Source: Bacilli bacterium (GTDB taxonomy: Bacteria > Bacillota_I > Bacilli_A > RF39 > UBA660). From it: a stretch of DNA of 11,785 nt. Location: assembly GCA_900751815.1 (NCBI GenBank), contig CAADST010000145.1:1-11785 (forward strand). The letters run 5' to 3'. Both the position numbers and the translations under genes were made by a program. Positions 6,941 to 11,785 of the stretch are shown piece by piece. Position 1 is the first letter of the stretch, and the number at the start of each line of letters is the position of its first letter. The notes beneath the pieces were generated by a model. It did no database searches. It saw only the letters and a list, made by a program, of their open reading frames with translations, and was not told the DNA's origin.

Positions 6941-8102
6941 TATATTAACAATAATTGCTATACCTTTAGGTATTTTATTAGGATATTTTTTACCTAATGT
7001 TACCAAAGAACTTGCATTTATTGGGACAATTTATTTAAATTTATTAAAGTTTTTAGTTGTACCTTTAATATTTTGTAGTATAACTTATACAATTTATAAA
7101 GCTTCTATAAAAAGAGAAAAAACAGTTGTTAAATCAGTAATATTATTTATTATTATGTTTACAGTTACATTTTTAATAACATCAGGTATAGTTTATTTAG
7201 TAGATCCTGTTATAGATATTAATTTAAATGAATTTCAGTGGGATGAGGTAGTATCTAATTTGTCAGTATCAGAAGTTATAACTAATATATTTCCAAGTAA
7301 TATTATTACACCATTTCAAGAAAATGCTTTATTTACTTTGATACTACTTGCATTAATGTTAGGTTTTTGTGCATCAAAAGTAGAAAATGGCGATATCGTT
7401 ATGAAGTCCATTAATGGACTTTCTAACATTTTCAAAAAAATGTTAGAATATATATTATATTTAAATCCTATTGGTGTTTTGTTTTTAATTGCGAGTGCAG
7501 TTGCGAGCTACAGTGGAGATATTATTCTAATGGGAATAGGGTATATAATACTGGCTTATATCTGTAGTATAGTTGTGATGTTTTTAGTAATGATGTTACC
7601 TGTTTGGATTTATGCTAAAGTTAACCCAATTACCTATATTAAAAACTGTGCTAAAGTATGGCTAGTTAGTGCTACTAGTTGTTCATCACTAGCAACATTA
7701 CCACTAACTTTAAAAACTTGTATTAATGATTTTAAGTTACCTAAAGAAAAAACAGATATAATAGTATCTTTAGGTTGTGCAATTAACTTTTGTGGTGGTG
7801 CCGTATCTTTTGCTATATTAGGTTTATTTTGTAGTGAGTTATTTGGTGTTGATATTAATATAATGACTTATATTTTAATGCTTATTACTGCTTTGCTCAT
7901 CAATATGGCTGCTCCAGGCATACCTAATGGTGGTGTTGTAATTGGAGCAACATATCTATCAATATTTAATATTCCTCTTGATTTTATTGGTTTTTATAGT
8001 GGTATATATAAAATGCTTGATATGTCTTATACAACCCTAAATGTTACCGGAGATATTACAGCAAGTATTTTACTTACAAAAGGAGATGTTAAAAATGAAT
8101 GA
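6924..8102 (+). CDS. SDF-family (DAACS) cation:amino/dicarboxylic acid symporter, divergent
   Basis: A secondary transporter of the GltPh / DctA family, 392 residues, in the membrane. Family landmarks are LNLLKFLVVPLIFCSI (38-53), LNPIGVLFLIA (180-190), the hairpin-1 serine motif ATSCSSLATLP (250-260), the TM7 motif AINFCGG (286-292), hairpin 2 APGIPNGG (330-337) and the TM8 motif LDMSYTTLNVTGD (365-377). By alignment from memory to GltPh, Asp366, Asn373 and Asp377 keep the residues equivalent to D394, N401 and D405. Tyr369 stands where R397 reads an acidic side chain, and NFCGG stands in place of NMDGT, losing the sodium-binding Asp (Cys290). The substrate is therefore probably not aspartate or glutamate, and the coupling ion may differ. 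The start overlaps dapL by 17 nt; GAGAGG at 6905-6910 is a distant ribosome binding site. The end overlaps pncC by 8 nt. Confidence 0.9.
   Translation: MKKIISILTIIAIPLGILLGYFLPNVTKELAFIGTIYLNLLKFLVVPLIFCSITYTIYKASIKREKTVVKSVILFIIMFTVTFLITSGIVYLVDPVIDINLNEFQWDEVVSNLSVSEVITNIFPSNIITPFQENALFTLILLALMLGFCASKVENGDIVMKSINGLSNIFKKMLEYILYLNPIGVLFLIASAVASYSGDIILMGIGYIILAYICSIVVMFLVMMLPVWIYAKVNPITYIKNCAKVWLVSATSCSSLATLPLTLKTCINDFKLPKEKTDIIVSLGCAINFCGGAVSFAILGLFCSELFGVDINIMTYILMLITALLINMAAPGIPNGGVVIGATYLSIFNIPLDFIGFYSGIYKMLDMSYTTLNVTGDITASILLTKGDVKNE
7404..7448 (+). repeat. Two abutting perfect inverted repeats inside the symporter gene
   Basis: An 18-bp perfect palindrome (AAGTCCATT/AATGGACTT, 7404-7421) is followed at once by a 12-bp perfect stem with a CAAA tetraloop (TTCTAACATTTT 7421-7432 with AAAATGTTAGAA 7437-7448). 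They lie within codons for about residues 161-175. There is no T run after either stem, so they are not typical terminators. They could pause ribosomes or protect mRNA ends, or be chance in A+T-rich DNA. Confidence 0.6.
8080..8085 (+). promoter_or_regulatory. Ribosome binding site that fixes the pncC start
   Basis: AAGGAG lies 9 nt before the ATG at 8095. It decides against an in-frame ATG at 8041, which has no such site, would add 18 residues unlike the family, and would overlap the symporter gene by 62 nt. Confidence 0.85.
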
Positions 8103-8562
8103 AGTTGTAAAACTACTCGCAGAACTTAAAAAAACTATAGCTACAATGGAATCTTGTAGTGGTGGTGCAGTTGTTAATGCTATAACTAATATTCCAGGGT
8201 CTAGTGAAGTATTAAAATTTAGTGCAGTAACTTATGCTAATGAATTTAAAATTAAAATGGGAGTAGATAAAGAGTTAATTGATAAATATAGTGTTTATAG
8301 TATGGAAGTTGCAAAAAATATGAGTTTGAAAATTACTGAGTTTGCGAGCTCTAATTATGGAATTGGGATAACTGGTAAAATAAATCGAGCAGATCCTTAT
8401 AATGATCAAGGTAAAGATAATGAAATATTTATAAGTATATATGATAGAGATAATGATAAATATATTACTTTTAAATTAATAGCAATGAGTGCTGATAGAG
8501 AAAAAAATAAAGAATATATTGTAGAAGAAATTGCAAAAAAATTACTAGCTATTTTGGGATAG
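8095..8562 (+). CDS. pncC: CinA C-terminal domain / nicotinamide-nucleotide amidase
   Basis: A stand-alone CinA C-terminal-type protein of 155 residues. Known members deamidate nicotinamide mononucleotide to nicotinate mononucleotide, recycling pyridine nucleotides in the cytoplasm. Motifs: MESCSGG (18-24) with the expected nucleophile Ser20, the IPGSSEVLKFSAVTYANEFK stretch (33-52) with Tyr47, and YSVYSMEVAKNM around 85, matching the G-A-V-S-x-x-V-A-x-x-M region. The usual GIAGPxGG segment is replaced by GITGKINRADPYNDQGKDN, a variant I associate with a CinA-like subset in low-GC bacteria. NMN amidase activity is therefore likely but not certain. The start overlaps the symporter stop (ATGA context), making it the third gene of the dapL operon. 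The 3' end overlaps the convergent methyltransferase gene by 14 nt inside a hairpin. Confidence 0.85.
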   Translation: MNEVVKLLAELKKTIATMESCSGGAVVNAITNIPGSSEVLKFSAVTYANEFKIKMGVDKELIDKYSVYSMEVAKNMSLKITEFASSNYGIGITGKINRADPYNDQGKDNEIFISIYDRDNDKYITFKLIAMSADREKNKEYIVEEIAKKLLAILG

Positions 8563-8569
8563 CTAGTAA
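8535..8569 (-). terminator. Intrinsic terminator of the fkbM-like gene, inside the pncC 3' end
   Basis: A perfect 11-bp stem, TTACTAGCTAT (8542-8552) with ATAGCTAGTAA (8559-8569), has a 6-nt loop. On the minus strand it is followed by seven Ts (complement of 8535-8541), a complete intrinsic terminator. On the plus strand the bases after the stem are GACAG, so it should not terminate pncC by the U-tract mechanism. Both genes' TAG stop codons lie within the hairpin. Confidence 0.85.
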
Positions 8570-9475
8570 GACAGTTTCTGTAGGATAATATTTGTTACCA
8601 AAATATCTTAAATAAAACTTATAATTAGGATTAGTGTTATAAATAAATTTAGGAATATCGATAATATCCTCATGTTTATGATATACTGAAATTAATAATT
8701 TTGGTGTATCATTTTTTATGTGATTTATACATCCCTTTAATGCTTTAAGTTCACTCCCTTCAATATCCATTTTAATCATAGTTACTTTTTCTAATACATC
8801 ATCATCTATTGTAACACCTTGCACCTGTATTTCTCCAGTATTATCTAGCGTATTAGCAGAATCACTTACTGAATTATTTTTAATATAAAGTGTTTCTGAT
8901 TTATCTGTTGCGGCATTGTTTCTAATATAAATATTTGGATAAATACTTAAATTTTGCTTTATATAATCTATACTACTTGGAGTTATTTCGTAAGCATAAA
9001 TACTTTTATATTCCCGGTAAGTATTTATATAATCAAGTATTGTATCTCCGGTGTAAGCTCCAATATCTACAAAAACTTCAGAATTATCACAATTGATCAA
9101 ATCTAAATCAAAATATTGATGATAATTCTTTTCAATTGCCATATCTAATGTATCAAATAAAGAATTATACCAATAATTAAGAATACCAAATAAAACTATT
9201 TTTGAACGATAATCTCCAAGATTATCATATAGCCACATTAAATCAAATGTATGACTCTTTAAAATGCTACTTCTTCTTTCTAGTTCTTCAAATTCTCCAC
9301 TCACTAAATTTAATTTTCCCCAGTAGCCAAACTGCGCTAAAAATATTTCTATTGATGCAATAGTGCTAGAATTAAGTTTTTCATAATTTTCTTTAATATG
9401 ATTAAATATTTCTTCTTTACTCCTATTGTTAATTTCCCAAATTAAATTATTAAAATCAATATCTATTTTTTTCAT
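8549..9475 (-). CDS. FkbM-family SAM-dependent methyltransferase
   Basis: A class I methyltransferase of the FkbM family, which methylates oxygen atoms on sugars, polyketides or other small molecules; the substrate here is unknown. 308 residues. An N-terminal helical region (1-130) precedes the Rossmann fold. SAM motif I is VFVDIGAYTGDT (134-145), the ribose-binding acid is Glu163 in YAYEITPSS, and the FkbM signature KMDIEGSELKALKG is at 235-248. PKLLISVYHKHEDIIDIP (258-275) is the usual family tail motif. No Shine-Dalgarno sequence precedes the ATG (upstream minus-strand context TTTTATTATG), so the message may be leaderless or weakly translated. It diverges from rel with a 70-bp gap, and converges on pncC with a 14-nt overlap. 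No glycosyltransferase or polysaccharide genes are near, so context does not identify its target. Confidence 0.9.
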   Translation of the reverse strand: MKKIDIDFNNLIWEINNRSKEEIFNHIKENYEKLNSSTIASIEIFLAQFGYWGKLNLVSGEFEELERRSSILKSHTFDLMWLYDNLGDYRSKIVLFGILNYWYNSLFDTLDMAIEKNYHQYFDLDLINCDNSEVFVDIGAYTGDTILDYINTYREYKSIYAYEITPSSIDYIKQNLSIYPNIYIRNNAATDKSETLYIKNNSVSDSANTLDNTGEIQVQGVTIDDDVLEKVTMIKMDIEGSELKALKGCINHIKNDTPKLLISVYHKHEDIIDIPKFIYNTNPNYKFYLRYFGNKYYPTETVLLAIPK

Positions 9476-9495
9476 AATAAAATGTATGAAATATT

Positions 9496-9524
9496 TTGAC
9501 AGATATGCAAAAATAGTGTATAGT
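9496..9524 (+). promoter_or_regulatory. Strong sigma-A promoter of rel
   Basis: A perfect -35 TTGACA (9496-9501), a 17-nt spacer and TATAGT (9519-9524). The predicted start is near 9531, with a leader of about 15 nt holding AAGGAG (9536-9541) just before the ATG at 9546. It lies between two divergent genes, so its upstream edge abuts the 5' end of the methyltransferase gene. Confidence 0.85.
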
Positions 9525-9545
9525 ATTGAAGAAAAAAGGAGTATT

Positions 9546-11015
9546 ATGGAGAAAGTTGCTAGTGCATTATTAAAAAAAGTTGCTACTTACAATATTTCTG
9601 CTGTGGAAATTGTTAAAAAAGCTTATCTGTATGCATATGAAAAACACAAAAATCAATTTAGAGAAAGTGGCGAAGCTTATATAACTCATCCTCTAGCTGT
9701 AGCAAATATCCTTGCAGACTTGCATGCTGATACTGCAACTATATGTGCAGGTCTTTTACATGATACTTTGGAAGATACTAAAACAAGTGAAGAAGAATTA
9801 TTAAATACTTTTGGTCCCGAAATTACTAGTTTAGTTAAAGGTGTAACCAATATTACTAATATGGATTTTTATGATAAAACAACACTTAATCAAGTAAATT
9901 TACGAAAATTATTATTAAGTATGAATAAAGATGTTAGAATCATTATCATTAAACTAGCAGATAGAATCCATAACATGCGAACTTTAGAATATAAAAAAGA
10001 TTTAAGAAAGCAACAATTAAAATCGCAAGAAACTATAAAAATTTTTGCTCCGATTGCTGAACATTTAGGGTTGTATCAAACAAAATTAGAATTAGAAGAC
10101 TTAAGTTTTATGTTTTTAGCTCCTGAAGATTATAAACAAATTAAAGAGTCTCATGCCAAAATTGAACAAGAATTTAGGATTTATCAAGAAGAAGTAGAAG
10201 AAAAAATAAGTAAAGTTTTACAAGATAATTATATATTTTCTACAATTAAATTTCGAATAAAAAATAAATATGGCGTTTATAAAAATATAATGAATGGTGA
10301 AACACTGGAAAATATTCATGATTTTTTAATATTTACGATAATACTTGATAATGTTGATAATTGTTATTTAGCTTTAAAATATATTCATGAGTTATATAAA
10401 CCAAATTCATGGTATTTTAAAGATTATATTGCCCAACCAAAACAAAATCATTATGAATCACTTCATACAACTGTTTTTGGCCCTGAAGATAAATTAATGC
10501 AAATGCAAATTAGAACTCCAGAAATGGAACAAATGGCTAAATATGGGATAACTTATTATTGGCATCAATTTGCAGATAACGCTAAAGATATAATGCAAGA
10601 AGCCTTCAATAAACAATATCCTTTAATGCAATCGATTATTTTAGCTAATAGAAATGCTAGATCTTATGCTGATTTCATTCAAATTGTGGAATCTGATGTT
10701 CTTGGAGAAAAAATTCCCATTTATAATAATAAGGGTGAGTTAATTGAAATAACAAATGGAGCTACACCAATAGATTACGCATATTTAAATTATTCTAATG
10801 TTGCTAATCATTTAGCGGCAGTTATAGTAAATGGTGTTGCAGTTAATTTTGATTACACAATACAACCATATGATAAAATAAGAATAATTACCGATATTAA
10901 TGCTTTAGGTCCTGATGAATCATGGCTAGAAATTGCTAAAACTGCTACTGCTAAACAAAAAATAAAGGAATATTTAAGGAGAAATACTCAACGCTTGACT
11001 AGATCTCCTTGGTAA
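9546..11015 (+). CDS. rel: RelA/SpoT homologue, hydrolase plus degenerate synthetase, no ACT domain
   Basis: A (p)ppGpp-metabolising protein of 489 residues. The HD hydrolase domain (about 25-150) keeps Arg39, His48 (ITHP), His72-Asp73 and Glu76-Asp77 (LLHDTLEDT), and Asp139 (KLADRIHNMRTL). The synthetase-like domain (about 230-345) keeps Arg237, Lys239, Asp259, FKDYIA, SLHTTV and QIRT. It differs at three sites I expect to matter: Gly243 for the Ser of the R-x-K-x-x-x-S motif, Thr264 for the Arg of A-I-R, and Gln319 for the catalytic Glu of E-x-Q-I-R-T. A TGS domain follows (about 388-450) and a short tail SWLEIAKTATAKQKIKEYL. The C-terminal zinc-finger and ACT domains of full Rel (about 730 residues) are absent, and the stop sits inside a terminator. 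Inferred role: mainly (p)ppGpp degradation. ATG 9546 is fixed by AAGGAG; upstream in-frame starts precede the promoter. Confidence 0.92.
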   Translation: MEKVASALLKKVATYNISAVEIVKKAYLYAYEKHKNQFRESGEAYITHPLAVANILADLHADTATICAGLLHDTLEDTKTSEEELLNTFGPEITSLVKGVTNITNMDFYDKTTLNQVNLRKLLLSMNKDVRIIIIKLADRIHNMRTLEYKKDLRKQQLKSQETIKIFAPIAEHLGLYQTKLELEDLSFMFLAPEDYKQIKESHAKIEQEFRIYQEEVEEKISKVLQDNYIFSTIKFRIKNKYGVYKNIMNGETLENIHDFLIFTIILDNVDNCYLALKYIHELYKPNSWYFKDYIAQPKQNHYESLHTTVFGPEDKLMQMQIRTPEMEQMAKYGITYYWHQFADNAKDIMQEAFNKQYPLMQSIILANRNARSYADFIQIVESDVLGEKIPIYNNKGELIEITNGATPIDYAYLNYSNVANHLAAVIVNGVAVNFDYTIQPYDKIRIITDINALGPDESWLEIAKTATAKQKIKEYLRRNTQRLTRSPW

Positions 11016-11029
11016 ATATTCCTTTTTTT
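10964..11029. terminator. Long bidirectional terminator across two overlapping convergent stops
   Basis: The outer 13-bp perfect stem pairs AAAGGAATATTTA (10964-10976) with TAAATATTCCTTT (11013-11025). After a 3-nt bulge on the right side, a 6-bp inner stem pairs AGGAGA (10977-10982) with TCTCCT (11004-11009). The apical part can form TCAA-CGC-TTGA (10988-10998). Seven Ts follow on the plus strand (11023-11029) and TTTATTTTTT follows the stem on the minus strand, so it should work both ways. Both stop codons are within it. Confidence 0.85.
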
Positions 11030-11785
11030 CATTTCTTTATCAATATCATTTAAGACAACAAATTTCTTTATTAACCAATCTGGTGCTATTAATTCTTCTT
11101 TTATTGGGTCCCCTGTAATTCGCTCAATTACTATATCTTCATCAAGTAGTCTGAGTTCATCACAAACTATGTCAATATATTCTTCTTTAGTTAAAACATG
11201 AAAATGGTTAGATTCATAAATATCTGCAAGTTTAGTATTCTTACTGATATATAACATATGAATTTTTATGCCATCAATTTTTAAATTCTGTAAAAACTTA
11301 ACAGTGTTTAACATATCTTCTTTAGTTTCTCCTGGGAGCCCATTAATTATATGAGCAACAGTAAATATACCTCTTTTCTTCAAGTTTTCGCAAGCTTCTT
11401 TAAAACATTCGGCGGTATGGCCACGATTGATAAATTTTAGAGTTTCATCATTACTGCTTTGAAGTCCTAACTCAACAGTTAAAAATGTTTTTTTATTTAA
11501 ATCTTCCAAATAATTTAACCATTCATCACTTAAAGTATCAGGTCTGGTTGCAATAGATATTCCAACAACTTTGTTCATAACTAACAACTTATCAACAATA
11601 TTTTTAATATCTGATACACTCCTATAAGTATTAGTTCCAGATTGAAAATAAGCAATATACAAAGAATTTGGCCATTTATGCTCTAAAATTTTTTTATTTT
11701 GATTAAATTGTTCAATATAATCTAGATTACTATTCGTAATATTATCCTTACTTCTATTGGAGCAATAAATACAACCACCAGTAGC
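10988..11785 (-). CDS. ytqA: YtqA/YhcC (MnmL-like) radical SAM protein, 5' end outside window
   Basis: A radical SAM enzyme of the YtqA/YhcC family. B. subtilis YtqA has been linked to wobble-uridine tRNA modification as MnmL (from memory); assignment here is by family only. The frame stays open to the window edge, giving 265 visible residues, so a start at the TTG of 11662 would be a false truncation. The visible part begins with GGCIYCSNRS, the last CxxC of the iron-sulfur cluster motif; the first cysteine lies outside. Further marks in order are YIAYFQSGTNTYRSV, ISIATRPD, LTVELGLQSSND, INRGH, HIINGLPGE, KIHMLYISKNTKL, ERITGD and LIAPDW, all typical of the family. It ends in TGA at 10990-10988, overlapping the rel 3' end by 28 nt inside the bidirectional terminator. 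Confidence 0.9.
   Translation of the reverse strand, partial: ATGGCIYCSNRSKDNITNSNLDYIEQFNQNKKILEHKWPNSLYIAYFQSGTNTYRSVSDIKNIVDKLLVMNKVVGISIATRPDTLSDEWLNYLEDLNKKTFLTVELGLQSSNDETLKFINRGHTAECFKEACENLKKRGIFTVAHIINGLPGETKEDMLNTVKFLQNLKIDGIKIHMLYISKNTKLADIYESNHFHVLTKEEYIDIVCDELRLLDEDIVIERITGDPIKEELIAPDWLIKKFVVLNDIDKEMKKRNIYQGDLVKR

Noticed and set aside
8041..8094. Upstream in-frame start of the pncC gene.
   Set aside because: The strong AAGGAG and ATG at 8095 agree with the family N terminus; the extra residues are symporter DNA read in another frame.
9426..9545. Upstream in-frame starts of rel that would add 40 residues.
   Set aside because: They precede the -35/-10 elements and the predicted transcription start, and the added sequence is promoter DNA and antisense to the methyltransferase gene.
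10977..10982. AGGAGA near the rel 3' end as a ribosome binding site for a further small gene.
   Set aside because: No start codon or reading frame follows at the right distance; the bases are one arm of the terminator stem.
11662..11662. TTG as the start of the radical SAM gene.
   Set aside because: The frame continues to the window edge and already encodes the CxxC cluster motif upstream of it, so the gene is merely cut by the window.

Overview
This window is strongly A+T-rich, densely packed, ordinary bacterial chromosome. Four genes end in TGA (around 1991, 3375, 8100 and, on the minus strand, 10990) and tryptophan is written TGG, so the standard bacterial code applies and not the mycoplasma code. 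The promoters are classical sigma-A type (TTGACA / TATAAT), the ribosome binding sites are Gram-positive AAGGAG type, and the gene set (sporulation-type sigma factor, DapL, YtqA-like radical SAM enzyme, FtsX-type ABC exporter, Rel protein) fits a low-GC Bacillota. An uncultured relative on the Bacilli / RF39-like side is my best guess, by inference only. A DapL gene argues for diaminopimelate synthesis, hence probably a cell wall.

Layout. Positions 13-744 hold a DUF3800 protein with a four-cysteine cluster, closed by a terminator at 747-771. Positions 745-940 are intergenic and hold the most interesting structure in the window. A minus-strand promoter (859-887) and a plus-strand promoter (881-909) diverge from overlapping -35 boxes. 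The minus-strand one would make a roughly 108-nt structured RNA running back to the shared terminator behind the DUF3800 gene. The plus-strand one drives a two-gene operon: a protein made of five Myb/SANT-like repeats plus one helix-turn-helix (941-1993), overlapping by 8 nt a SigE/SigK-like sigma factor (1986-2660).

Next come a LolD/MacB-type ABC ATPase (2715-3377) and a 776-residue FtsX-family permease (3374-5704), coupled by an ATGA overlap and with their own promoter. A new promoter placed right after the permease stop codon (5712-5739) drives a second operon: LL-diaminopimelate aminotransferase dapL (5765-6940), a divergent SDF-family symporter (6924-8102) and a stand-alone CinA C-terminal-type amidase, pncC (8095-8562). 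All three overlap at their ends.

The right part has alternating strands. An FkbM-family methyltransferase (8549-9475, minus) converges with pncC and diverges from a Rel/SpoT-type protein (9546-11015, plus). The latter converges with a YtqA/MnmL-like radical SAM protein (10988-11785, minus, running off the window). Both convergent pairs overlap at their stop codons, and the overlap itself is an intrinsic terminator hairpin. The Rel protein has an intact-looking hydrolase site but several substitutions in its synthetase site, and it lacks the C-terminal ACT domain.

Two things deserve attention first: the candidate antisense-oriented structured RNA beside the DUF3800 gene, and the Myb-repeat protein / sigma factor pair. 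No mobile element, CRISPR array, tRNA or rRNA is visible. Family assignments come from motif recognition, not from searches.
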